Source: Geosporobacter sp040797825 (GTDB lineage Bacteria > Bacillota > Clostridia > Peptostreptococcales > Thermotaleaceae). From it: 7,710 nucleotides of DNA. The stretch spans positions 1 to 7,710 of the forward strand of contig JBFNEZ010000182.1 of NCBI GenBank assembly GCA_040797825.1, given 5' to 3'. The position numbers were made by a program, and so were the translations under genes. Positions 1 to 6,326 of the stretch are shown piece after piece (the first letter of the stretch is position 1; each line of letters opens with the position of its first letter). The notes beneath the pieces are model-generated. The model searched no databases and was not told where the DNA came from. It saw only the letters and a program-made list of their open reading frames with translations.

Positions 1-849
1 GTAATGGATACAGGAGAACCTATTAAAAATGTCGAAAAAAATATTTGGCTTGATAATAAGGCTGCAATCATTGAAATGGGGGCATATCCTTTAAGTTTAG
101 ATAATGAAAATAAAGGTCTCGTCATTATCATGGAAGATATTACAGAAATAAAAAAGATTAAAGACCAAATGCAGAGGAATGAAAAATTAGCTGCAGTAGG
201 GGAATTAGCGACAGGAATCGCCCATGAAATAAGAAATCCTTTAGCCATTATAAAAATGATTGAACAGACAATGCAAAATGAATTAAAGGAGAATAAGGAA
301 GCGGTAGTAGAACTCCAAGTGATCGATGAAGAAGTGGAAAGAGCCAACAAGGTGATTAAATCATTGATGGAATTTGGCAAGCCAAGTAAAAATTTAAAGA
401 ACATCTATTCCTTAAATGAGATTATCGAAGATGTTTTAATCATTATAAATAAATATACCACACAACATAATGTGAATGTATGTTTTAATAAAGCCCAAAT
501 ACCATATTCAGAGTTTGATAAAGAACAATTAAAACAAGCCTTTGTTAATCTTATATTTAATGCTGTTGATGCAATGCCAAGAGGCGGAGAACTAACTATA
601 TCAACAGATTATGCACATGATAAATGGATTAAAGTTGAATTTCATGATGAGGGTGATGGGATAGCAGAAGAAAATCTCGAGAAAATTTTCACCCCTTTTT
701 TCACGACTAAAGATGAAGGAACTGGCCTGGGACTTTCGATTGTCCACAGGATAATAGAAGAACACCATGGAATTATCAAGGTATCTAGTAAGCCTGGAAA
801 AGGAACATCCTTTGAAATGTTATTTCCAGTAAAAAATAATGATGAATAA
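1..849 (+). CDS. PAS-containing sensor histidine kinase, NtrB/AtoS/ZraS-like (5' end outside window)
   Basis: This is the C-terminal part of a histidine kinase that autophosphorylates and should pass phosphate to the NtrC-type regulator just downstream. The frame is open from base 1, so the true start lies upstream. Numbering from the Met at base 4, residues 1-55 look like the end of a PAS domain, with the typical ME-DITE exit into a linker helix. HisKA follows, with the H-box GIAHEIRNPLA and phospho-accepting His74. The HATPase domain has an N-box (NLIFNAVDA, Asn186), G1 (DEGDG, 215-219), an F-box (FTPFF, 229-233) and G2 (GTGLGL, 239-244), so it looks catalytically complete. HEIRNPL and FTPFFTTK are typical of kinases paired with sigma-54 activators. 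The signal and any membrane segments are not visible. The gene ends 13 nt before the regulator's start, so the two are surely co-transcribed. Confidence 0.95.
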   Translation, partial: VMDTGEPIKNVEKNIWLDNKAAIIEMGAYPLSLDNENKGLVIIMEDITEIKKIKDQMQRNEKLAAVGELATGIAHEIRNPLAIIKMIEQTMQNELKENKEAVVELQVIDEEVERANKVIKSLMEFGKPSKNLKNIYSLNEIIEDVLIIINKYTTQHNVNVCFNKAQIPYSEFDKEQLKQAFVNLIFNAVDAMPRGGELTISTDYAHDKWIKVEFHDEGDGIAEENLEKIFTPFFTTKDEGTGLGLSIVHRIIEEHHGIIKVSSKPGKGTSFEMLFPVKNNDE

Positions 850-856
850 AGGAGGG
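848..856 (+). promoter_or_regulatory. Ribosome binding site that sets the TTG start of the NtrC-type regulator
   Basis: AAAGGAGGG lies directly after the kinase stop codon and about 7 nt before TTG at 863. An in-frame ATG at 839 lies upstream of this site, overlaps the kinase end and would add eight residues ahead of the REC domain's first strand. TTG 863 is therefore the better start. Confidence 0.8.
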
Positions 857-862
857 AGTCCC

Positions 863-2212
863 TTGAAGATATTAATAGCGGATGATGAAAAAAATATGCG
901 CTGGATTCTTGAAAAGAATTTAAAATCCGAGGGTTTTCTTGTTGTATCTGCTGAAGATGGTGATGAAGCCTTTAATATGTATTTAGATGAAGCTCCAGAT
1001 ATGGTGATTTTAGATTATAAAATGCCAAAGCTTGATGGTATGGAGGTTTTAAAAAGGATTAAAAAAGTTAATAACAAGATCCCAGTTATTATGATAACAG
1101 CACATGGTAGTACCGATGCTGCAGTTGAAGCAATGAAGCTCGGTGCAGTTGACTTTATATCCAAGCCCTTTGATATTAATGAGTTAAAACTAACAATATT
1201 AAAAGTTTTAAATATAGATAAATTAAATAAAGAAATTGAATTTTTAAGAGAATTATCATCAACAAATACTCATAATAAGATTATTGGTCAAAGCAAAAAA
1301 ATGCAGGAAATATTTGTTATGATTGATAAAATTGCTGATACAAACGCTACGGTTTTGGTTATGGGTGAAAGTGGAACTGGGAAAGAAGGGATTGTAGCAT
1401 CTATCCATAATAAAAGCAGGAGAAAGGATAAGCCGTACATAAGAGTGAATTGTGGTGCTATTCCTGACACATTAATTGAAAGTGAATTATTTGGGTATGA
1501 GAAGGGAGCCTTCACAGGAGCGAATACCAGAAAATTAGGAAGATTCGATAGAGCCCAAGGTGGTACGCTTTTTTTAGATGAAATAGGAGAGTTAAGCCTT
1601 GCTTTACAAGTTAAAATCCTAAGAGTTTTACAAGAGAAAGAGTTTGAAAGAGTGGGTGGGACGGAGGTGATTATATCTGATGTTAGAATCATAGCTGCAA
1701 CAAATAGAAATCTTGAAGAAATGGTTCAAAAGGGTGAATTTCGTGAAGATCTATTATATCGGCTTAAAGTAATTCCAATATATTTACCGCCTTTGAGGGA
1801 ACGAAAGGAAGATATAGAACCTTTAGTCGAACATTTTATTGATAAATTTTGCAGGGAAACCAATAAAGAAAAATTAAAAATTGAAAGAGATGCACTTGAT
1901 TTGTTAATTGATTATGACTATCCCGGAAACATTAGAGAATTGGAGAATCTTATTGAAAGAATGGTGATTCTAAGCATTGATGGGACTATTCGTGCTTCCA
2001 TGCTCCCTAAAGAAATCGTCAGAGGTGCGTTTTTAAATAAGAAAGATCCTTTTATCCTACCAGAAGAGGGGATTAATCTTGAAGAATTAGAGCTAAGTTT
2101 TGTTAGACAGGCATTAGAGAGATCTAGGGGAAATCAAACTCATGCAGCTAAGCTTCTTGGAATGTCCAGACATGCTCTTATATATAGAATGGATAAATAT
2201 AATTTAAAATAA
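863..2212 (+). CDS. Sigma-54-dependent response regulator, NtrC family (REC-AAA+-HTH)
   Basis: A transcription activator of about 449 aa that hydrolyses ATP to open promoters bound by sigma-54 RNA polymerase. Numbering from the TTG start: the REC domain (1-118) has acidic pocket Asp7/Asp8, phospho-acceptor Asp51 in LDYKMP, Thr79 and Lys101. The AAA+ domain (about 140-370) has Walker A GESGTGKE (168-175), the sigma-54-contacting GAFTGA loop (215-220), Walker B GGTLFLDE (Asp239/Glu240) and the sensor-type motif LYRLKV. The C-terminus is a Fis-like HTH (NQTHAAKLLGMSRHALIYRM). All key residues are present and the length is normal for the family. The cognate kinase is immediately upstream. The likely target is the sigma-54 promoter at 2329-2346, with a possible binding palindrome at 2226-2239. 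That regulatory link is inferred from position. The exact member (ZraR-, AtoC- or NtrC-like) cannot be fixed from sequence alone. Confidence 0.95.
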   Translation: MKILIADDEKNMRWILEKNLKSEGFLVVSAEDGDEAFNMYLDEAPDMVILDYKMPKLDGMEVLKRIKKVNNKIPVIMITAHGSTDAAVEAMKLGAVDFISKPFDINELKLTILKVLNIDKLNKEIEFLRELSSTNTHNKIIGQSKKMQEIFVMIDKIADTNATVLVMGESGTGKEGIVASIHNKSRRKDKPYIRVNCGAIPDTLIESELFGYEKGAFTGANTRKLGRFDRAQGGTLFLDEIGELSLALQVKILRVLQEKEFERVGGTEVIISDVRIIAATNRNLEEMVQKGEFREDLLYRLKVIPIYLPPLRERKEDIEPLVEHFIDKFCRETNKEKLKIERDALDLLIDYDYPGNIRELENLIERMVILSIDGTIRASMLPKEIVRGAFLNKKDPFILPEEGINLEELELSFVRQALERSRGNQTHAAKLLGMSRHALIYRMDKYNLK

Positions 2213-2225
2213 TTCAAATCAATTG

Positions 2226-2239
2226 TGGGAAATTGCCCA
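2226..2239 (+). promoter_or_regulatory. Candidate upstream activator site (imperfect palindrome)
   Basis: TGGGAAATTGCCCA matches its own reverse complement at 12 of 14 positions (TGGG-N6-CCCA). Its centre lies about 123 bp upstream of the expected start point of the sigma-54 promoter at 2329-2346. This is the usual distance for an NtrC-type enhancer. No T-run follows, so it is not an intrinsic terminator. No second copy was found, which weakens the call. Confidence 0.35.
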
Positions 2240-2328
2240 AGTACATGTAAAATATTCTACAGTTTTATCGGAATCAATGATAATTAAGTCAAAATGGATT
2301 ATAACCTTGGCTTTTCCATACAGTTAAT

Positions 2329-2346
2329 TTGGCATATAACTTGCAT
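2329..2346 (+). promoter_or_regulatory. Sigma-54 (-24/-12) promoter
   Basis: TTGGCATATAACTTGCAT fits the sigma-54 consensus TGGCAC-N5-TTGCA with one mismatch (T for C at the end of the first block). The invariant GG and GC are exactly 10 nt apart. The predicted start point is near 2356, about 32 nt before the TTG start of the small Met-rich protein. It lies right after a gene for a GAFTGA-bearing sigma-54 activator, which strongly supports the call. A sigma-A reading of the same stretch (TTGGCT at 2307, TATAAC at 2335) would need an impossible 22-nt spacer. Confidence 0.8.
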
Positions 2347-2387
2347 TATATATTAGTGAAAGAAAAATTCGTTAGGAGGAGAATAAA

Positions 2388-2594
2388 TTGAAAAGTGCGT
2401 CAGAACTGAATAATCCTTGGGTTAAATTAATTTTAGTTTCTTTGGGAGGTATCATAATAAGCCTAGCACTCCTTTGGACGTTGCAACAAGTTATTGTTTA
2501 CAATAACCCAGGCGGTATGAATGGCGGGGAAATGCAGCAAAATATGAATATGCAGAAGCAAACAGACAATAACGGAATGGGAAGCATGCATTAA
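2388..2594 (+). CDS. Small single-pass membrane protein with Met-rich tail
   Basis: A 68-aa protein with a TTG start, supported by AGGAGG at 2374-2379 (8 nt away). Residues about 11-36 form one hydrophobic helix. The remaining C-terminal segment, from about residue 42, is rich in Met, Asn, Gln and Gly: seven Met and a final His in about 27 residues, with spaced motifs such as MNGGEM, MNM and MGSMH. Such Met-rich tails often bind Cu(I) or Ag(I), but here binding is inferred from composition only. It is the first gene behind the sigma-54 promoter and is followed 30 nt later by another small membrane protein, so it is the most likely output of the upstream two-component system. No named family is recognised with confidence. 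Confidence 0.8.
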   Translation: MKSASELNNPWVKLILVSLGGIIISLALLWTLQQVIVYNNPGGMNGGEMQQNMNMQKQTDNNGMGSMH

Positions 2595-2624
2595 TCACAA
2601 GGGAAAATTAAGGAGGCTATGATA

Positions 2625-2834
2625 ATGTTAGGTGGTCTTGGAGTAGGAATTACATTGGTATTAACTTTTTTAATTAAGTTCTTTTTTGTAGTATTTATCA
2701 TTGGCTTATTGGGGGGCATACTTGTAGAAGCAAAAAATATTTTTACTCCTGAAGATATAGCCGCTTTTAAAGCTCCATTCAAAAGTAAAAAGGAAAAGAT
2801 AGTCCAAGTACAAGAAAAAGAAGCTATACAATAA
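2625..2834 (+). CDS. Small membrane protein of unknown function
   Basis: A 69-aa protein. The start at ATG 2625 is chosen over ATG 2619 because AGGAGG at 2611-2616 is 8 nt from the former and only 2 nt from the latter. The first 35 residues are very hydrophobic and Gly-rich, forming one long or two closely packed helices broken at the single Lys18. A short soluble tail follows, with the segment FTPEDIAAFKAPF and then a Lys/Glu/Gln-rich end. The Lys-rich tail suggests a cytoplasmic C-terminus. It shares the sigma-54-driven unit with the Met-rich protein and is followed by a terminator, so the two may act together at the membrane. The family is not recognised. Confidence 0.75.
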   Translation: MLGGLGVGITLVLTFLIKFFFVVFIIGLLGGILVEAKNIFTPEDIAAFKAPFKSKKEKIVQVQEKEAIQ

Positions 2835-2848
2835 ATAAAGAGTCAATG

Positions 2849-2890
2849 GAAAAGGGAGATACTTTCTAAAAAGGGAGTATCTCCTTTTCA
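2849..2890 (+). terminator. Intrinsic terminator of the sigma-54 unit
   Basis: GGAGATACT (2855-2863) pairs perfectly with AGTATCTCC (2876-2884) around a 12-nt loop. Flanking AAAA and TTTT extend the stem past one bulged G, and TTTTC follows. It lies 15-20 nt after the small membrane gene's stop and separates this unit from the second two-component system. Confidence 0.75.
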
Positions 2891-2918
2891 GTTTACTAAA
2901 AACTTTTTAATTTCTTCA

Positions 2919-2946
2919 TTGTTTCTTGAAAATTTTAGATTATATT
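2919..2946 (+). promoter_or_regulatory. Possible sigma-A promoter of the HAMP kinase operon
   Basis: TTGTTT (2919-2924) and TATATT (2941-2946) are 16 nt apart, in an AT-rich stretch just after the terminator and about 47 nt before the kinase start. TATTAT and TATAAA overlap the -10 region, so the exact hexamer is uncertain. Confidence 0.4.
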
Positions 2947-2992
2947 ATAAATGATAGGATATATAACGACTTTACAAAACAGGGGTAGATTA

Positions 2993-4360
2993 ATGAAATT
3001 AAAAATAAATAGTATATCTTTGAAACTGGGCTTGTTGTTTAGTTTTGTTTTCCTAATTTTGACGTTCATTTTAGAAGTGGTTTTATATGCCGTATTTACG
3101 CACATATTTGTAGATTATGTAACCCAGGACCTGCTGGCAAGAGGAACAAATCATGCCAAAATTCTAGAGGCGAACTTTACACAAGATACTATCAACCACG
3201 TTGTTACAATGGAAAAGGGAGCAAGAACGTCAGTTTTAATAACAGACTCTTCTGGTGAAATTATTGCTTATTCGGAACAGCCAGATCAGGATATGATAAG
3301 TCATGTTATAAAGAGTGGGAATGAAAATATTAATAAAATTTTAGTAAAGGACTGGAAGGAACATGATTACCTTATCGCAGTTTCATCAATAGGCAATGGA
3401 AATGGCTATCTGTACATGTATTATCCAGCAAACATTATAAGAGAAATAGTTGTTATTCTAAAAGTCCTAATTATGCTGACCTTTATTGGAACGATTTTTT
3501 TCTCCCTTGGTTTAAATGGTATTCTTTCTCAAAGGATAACAAGGCCTTTATTGGCCATGAAAGATGCAACTAAAAGAATAACAAAGGGAGAGTATAAACA
3601 ACTAATAGTGACAAAAGGAAATGATGAATTAGCTCAACTAGGTCAAGCCATCCAAAAACTTGGGGAGCAGCTTCAAGAATATGAGGATACAAGAAACGAT
3701 TTCTTAGCAGCTGTGTCCCATGAACTTCGTACTCCGTTAACGTATATTAAAGGATACAGTGATATTCTAACTAAAGGAAAATATAAAAATGATAAAGAAC
3801 TGGCTGATTATACTGCCATTATAAACAAGGAAGCAAACAGGCTAACCTTCCTCTTAAACGATTTATTTGAAATGAGTAAGCTTCAAGTAGGAAAATTTCA
3901 GCTAACGATGGAGCGGGCAGACATCAATTCAATTATTAATAAAGTGATCATGAACTTTACTCCCGCTGCTGTTGAAAAGGGTCTTCTGCTAAGAAAGCAT
4001 CTAGATAGTAATATACCTAAAATTAGTATGGATGCACAAAGGATGGAACAAGTATTTTATAACCTTATTGAAAATGCCCTTAAATATACAGAAAAGGGCG
4101 AAATAACCGTAAAGTCATATCAACAGGAAGAAAGAATTGTAATTGAAATTAAGGATACAGGTATCGGCATTCCTAAACAAGATATTCCAAAGGTTTGGGA
4201 AAGGTTTTACCGAGTAGATAAATCGAGAACTCGAAAGACAGGCGGAACTGGCCTTGGTTTATATGTAGTAAAACAGATAGTCGAAGCTCATGGCGGCAAA
4301 ATCTACGTTAATAGTACTGACGAAAAAGGATCTACCTTCAGTATTTATTTAAACAGCTGA
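2993..4360 (+). CDS. Two-TM sensor histidine kinase with HAMP domain
   Basis: A 455-aa kinase. ATG 2993 is chosen over the upstream in-frame ATG 2951 because AGGGG at 2981-2985 sits 7 nt before it and the TM helix then begins at a normal distance from the N-terminus. Domains: TM1 about 13-36, an extracytoplasmic sensor of about 110 residues with a compact single-PAS-like composition, TM2 about 152-175, HAMP about 176-230, then HisKA with H-box FLAAVSHELRTPLT (His243). The HATPase domain has an N-box (NLIENALKY, Asn357/Asn361), G1 DTGIG (388-392), an F-box near Phe405 and G2 GGTGLGL (417-422). All catalytic motifs are intact. It resembles BaeS/ResE/PhoR-type kinases. It lies 26 nt before its regulator, in the less common kinase-first order. 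The signal is unknown; Met/His-rich membrane genes downstream hint at a metal or envelope cue. Confidence 0.95.
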   Translation: MKLKINSISLKLGLLFSFVFLILTFILEVVLYAVFTHIFVDYVTQDLLARGTNHAKILEANFTQDTINHVVTMEKGARTSVLITDSSGEIIAYSEQPDQDMISHVIKSGNENINKILVKDWKEHDYLIAVSSIGNGNGYLYMYYPANIIREIVVILKVLIMLTFIGTIFFSLGLNGILSQRITRPLLAMKDATKRITKGEYKQLIVTKGNDELAQLGQAIQKLGEQLQEYEDTRNDFLAAVSHELRTPLTYIKGYSDILTKGKYKNDKELADYTAIINKEANRLTFLLNDLFEMSKLQVGKFQLTMERADINSIINKVIMNFTPAAVEKGLLLRKHLDSNIPKISMDAQRMEQVFYNLIENALKYTEKGEITVKSYQQEERIVIEIKDTGIGIPKQDIPKVWERFYRVDKSRTRKTGGTGLGLYVVKQIVEAHGGKIYVNSTDEKGSTFSIYLNS

Positions 4361-4386
4361 ATTATTTTTTGAGGAGGAATAGATAA

Positions 4387-5058
4387 ATGGCAGAAATTTT
4401 AATTGTCGATGATGAAATAGAAATGCGGAAATTAATTCGTATCTATCTTCAAGATCAGTATTTTGTTGAGGAAGCAGAGAATGGTGAAGAGGCTTATAAA
4501 TTGGTTCAAAAGCGTGAATTTGATTTAATCGTTCTAGACGTTATGATGCCAAAAATGGATGGATGGGAGACTCTTGAAAAAATAAGGGAGGTTTCCGATG
4601 TACCAATCATTATGTTAACAGCAAAAGGAGCTGTTCAAGATAAGGTAATGGGTTTATCTGCAGGAGCAGATGACTATATGGTAAAACCTTTTGATGGAGC
4701 GGAACTAGATGTAAGAGTTCAAGCTCTTTTACGCAGAGCCCATATTAAAAGCCAAGAAGAAGAAATAATAAGACTTAAAGGAATTATAATTGATATACGT
4801 GCCCGTGTTGTCAAGTATCAAGGGAAGGACATCACCCTAACTCAAACTGAATTTGATATCCTTACTTCACTTGTTAACAATAGGGGGAAAGTATTGACCA
4901 GAGAGCAACTTGTTGAAGTAGTATGGGGACTGGAATTTCAAGGAGAGGATCGTACAGTGGATTCGCATATTAAAAACCTTCGTGAGAAGTTAAAGGATTC
5001 TGGAATCGAAAAAACATTTATTCAAACTGTATGGGGTGTAGGATATAAAGTGGAATAA
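4387..5058 (+). CDS. OmpR/PhoB-family response regulator
   Basis: A 223-aa DNA-binding response regulator, full length for the family. AGGAGG at 4372-4377 precedes ATG 4387. The REC domain (1-118) has the acidic pair Asp8/Asp9, phospho-acceptor Asp51 in LDVMMPKMDG, Thr78 and Lys100 in KPFD. The winged-helix output domain (about 125-223) carries the typical LTQTEFDILTSLVNNRGKVL, the RTVDSHIKNLREKL recognition helix region and the closing TVWGVGYKVE. Its partner is the HAMP kinase directly upstream. A small Met/His-rich membrane protein gene begins 9 nt after its stop and is probably co-transcribed. Its binding sites are not evident; direct repeats would be expected in promoters it controls. 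Confidence 0.95.
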   Translation: MAEILIVDDEIEMRKLIRIYLQDQYFVEEAENGEEAYKLVQKREFDLIVLDVMMPKMDGWETLEKIREVSDVPIIMLTAKGAVQDKVMGLSAGADDYMVKPFDGAELDVRVQALLRRAHIKSQEEEIIRLKGIIIDIRARVVKYQGKDITLTQTEFDILTSLVNNRGKVLTREQLVEVVWGLEFQGEDRTVDSHIKNLREKLKDSGIEKTFIQTVWGVGYKVE

Positions 5059-5067
5059 GGTGAGAAT

Positions 5068-5298
5068 ATGAGACAATTTTGGCCAAAGATCCTTCCAATT
5101 TTTTTTATTCTTCTAGGTATTGGTCTTATCCTATTTGTTGTAAGGATGGTCTGGTTTCCTCCAAGTTCAATGGGGATGATGATGGGGAAAGATATGATGA
5201 TGCACCATGTTATTTTTATGTTTATTCCACTATTGTTGTTTTCTATTATCTTTACCCTGATTTTCACTATTTGGTCGTTAAAACACAAAAGTAAATAA
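5068..5298 (+). CDS. Small two-TM membrane protein with Met/His-rich outer loop
   Basis: A 76-aa protein with a good site (AAGGTGAG) overlapping and following the regulator's stop codon, so translation is probably coupled. TM1 is about residues 7-28 and TM2 about 48-68. Both ends are basic (MRQFWPK and KHKSK), which by the positive-inside rule places the connecting loop outside. That loop, about 29-47, carries seven Met (35, 37-39, 43-45) and His46/His47, the kind of ligand set used for Cu(I) or Ag(I). Metal binding is inferred, not shown. The protein could be an accessory sensor for the kinase or a metal-handling peptide. No named family is recognised. An overlapping frame at 5079-5294 is only a shadow. 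Confidence 0.8.
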   Translation: MRQFWPKILPIFFILLGIGLILFVVRMVWFPPSSMGMMMGKDMMMHHVIFMFIPLLLFSIIFTLIFTIWSLKHKSK

Positions 5299-5328
5299 TT
5301 GATGAAATCATTTTATTCTCCATATTAT
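5299..5328 (+). promoter_or_regulatory. Possible sigma-A promoter for the DUF2933-like gene
   Basis: TTGATG (5299-5304) and TATTAT (5323-5328) are 18 nt apart and about 50 nt before the next start codon. There is no convincing terminator in the 78-nt gap, so read-through from the two-component operon is also likely. Confidence 0.35.
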
Positions 5329-5376
5329 TTCCACACTTCGTTTGTAAACTAGAGTTATATCAAAGGAGTGATAACT

Positions 5377-5592
5377 ATGGAATGGTTTCAATTTTTATTA
5401 GTGTTGATCTGCCCATTAATGATGATTATTTGTATGAAGGGTCACATGGGTGGTCAAAAGGGTCATCGGCAATATCATGAATCTAATGGGAGTAATGACC
5501 TGGGTGCAAAAGTAATCAAACTTCAGGAAGAGAATACTAAACTTCGAAAAGAAATTTCTGATCTTGCCTTATTAATAAAAAAACAATCCTAG
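5377..5592 (+). CDS. DUF2933-like small membrane protein with coiled-coil tail
   Basis: A 71-aa protein. ATG 5377 is favoured because AAAGGAG at 5362-5368 is 8 nt away; an in-frame GTG at 5368 overlaps that site and is rejected. It opens with MEWFQFLLVLICPLMM, a TM helix with the Cys-Pro-Leu-Met-Met pattern I associate with DUF2933, followed by CMKGHMGGQKGHRQYH, rich in Met and His. The C-terminal part (about 47-70) shows heptad-spaced hydrophobic residues (VIKLQEENTKLRKEISDLALL), suggesting a short coiled coil and thus oligomerisation. From my recall, members of this family often sit near copper-resistance genes in Bacillales; no such transporter is in this window. The family assignment is from memory of the motif, not a search. 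Confidence 0.75.
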   Translation: MEWFQFLLVLICPLMMIICMKGHMGGQKGHRQYHESNGSNDLGAKVIKLQEENTKLRKEISDLALLIKKQS

Positions 5593-5601
5593 TATTGTAA
5601 A

Positions 5602-5641
5602 AAAGGGCTGCTTCCTATTTGGTCGCAGCCCTTTATTTTTT
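5602..5641 (+). terminator. Strong intrinsic terminator
   Basis: AAAGGGCTGC (5602-5611) pairs perfectly with GCAGCCCTTT (5625-5634) around a 13-nt loop and is followed by ATTTTTT. It lies 10 nt after the DUF2933-like stop codon and ends the second two-component unit. Confidence 0.92.
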
Positions 5642-5694
5642 CTACTTACCTCCATGATGTGTACAAAAAACAATTTAACTTCACGTTTTCTCCA

Positions 5695-5714
5695 AAGAAA
5701 CTCAATAGTTTCTT
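5695..5714. repeat. Perfect 8-bp inverted repeat, possible operator
   Basis: AAGAAACT and AGTTTCTT flank a CAAT loop in the 197-nt gap before the 175-aa protein gene. No T-run follows on the + strand, and a strong terminator already lies 60 nt upstream, so an operator or mRNA leader hairpin is more likely. A 15-nt AT-only palindrome lies at 5756-5770, close to the start codon. No clear sigma-A or sigma-54 promoter was seen in this gap. Confidence 0.35.
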
Positions 5715-5789
5715 CATATATTAAGGCTAAAGTTTTAAGTATAGAACATATTCATTTAATTTTAAATTAAGAAATGGTAGGTGTTTTTT

Positions 5790-6317
5790 ATGAGTAAATA
5801 TTTAATTGTTTTAATTATTTTTGGTCTAGGTATAGCAGGCTATTTAGGAGGTGTCTACTTTACCAGTAAAGCTATGAATAATATTGGAACTGTTGCTGAG
5901 CAAGTGAATGTTTCTGAAACAAAAAAGACACGAGAAGATGTAACTGGTCAAAAGAATTCATTAACCATTTCCAATTCGCAGGGAGCTGTAGTAATAAGTG
6001 CGACTTTGTTACCGAAAGCTAGTAATGAATTAGTGTTTGAAATTGTTATGAACACCCATTCGACAGACTTGAACCAATATGATTTGTCAAAAATAGCACA
6101 GCTGTATTTTGGAACCACAGTTACTACATTAGGAGATTTTACTTGGGAAACTATGAATGATGACACACATCATAAGAAAGGATACCTTAAGTGGGTTGGT
6201 CCAATCCCAGAAGATCTTTCTCTCATAAAATTGGAACTTCAAAATATTGCTGAAATTCCTTCGCGAAGTTTTTCTTGGGATCAAAAAGAGTATTTAAATC
6301 AAATAGTAGCGAAATAG
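5790..6317 (+). CDS. Membrane-anchored extracytoplasmic protein of unknown function
   Basis: A 175-aa protein. ATG 5790 is preferred to the in-frame GTG at 5781 because GGTAGGTG (5776-5783) lies just before it and overlaps the GTG. Residues 4-24 form an N-terminal TM anchor or uncleaved signal; there is no lipobox Cys. A linker (25-57) leads to a single compact beta-rich domain. Notable positions are FEIVMNTHSTDL (83-94), where a beta strand runs into a Thr-His-Ser turn, and THHKKGYLKW (126-135). I recall similar F-x-V-x-x-x-THS-x-D-L ... HH-x-x-G-x-L patterns in uncharacterised exported bacterial domains, where the His residues could bind metal. I cannot name the family. The stop codon overlaps the next gene's ribosome-binding site, so it is coupled to the beta-propeller gene. 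Confidence 0.8.
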   Translation: MSKYLIVLIIFGLGIAGYLGGVYFTSKAMNNIGTVAEQVNVSETKKTREDVTGQKNSLTISNSQGAVVISATLLPKASNELVFEIVMNTHSTDLNQYDLSKIAQLYFGTTVTTLGDFTWETMNDDTHHKKGYLKWVGPIPEDLSLIKLELQNIAEIPSRSFSWDQKEYLNQIVAK

Positions 6318-6326
6318 GAGGAATTA

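Noticed and set aside
839..862. ATG start for the NtrC-type regulator
   Set aside because: The codons between 839 and 863 are the ribosome-binding site itself; TTG 863 has correct spacing and begins the REC domain normally.
1288..1692. Long open frame on the - strand inside the NtrC-type regulator
   Set aside because: It lies wholly opposite the well-conserved AAA+ domain, has no ribosome site, and its product looks like a low-complexity reverse translation.
2243..2250. TACATGTA as a copper operator (CopY-type box)
   Set aside because: The CopY box is TACAnnTGTA; this 8-bp palindrome lacks the two central bases and AT-rich palindromes of this size are common by chance.
2307..2340. Sigma-A promoter TTGGCT ... 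TATAAC before the Met-rich protein gene
   Set aside because: The spacer would be 22 nt, while the overlapping -24/-12 element has exact sigma-54 spacing.
5079..5294. Overlapping frame inside the Met/His-rich two-TM protein gene
   Set aside because: It has no ribosome site and no sensible TM or domain pattern, unlike the frame starting at 5068.
6275..6326. TTG 6275 as the start of the beta-propeller
   Set aside because: It overlaps the end of the previous gene by over 40 nt, has no ribosome site, and adds a hydrophilic stretch ahead of the TM helix that looks like out-of-frame coding sequence.
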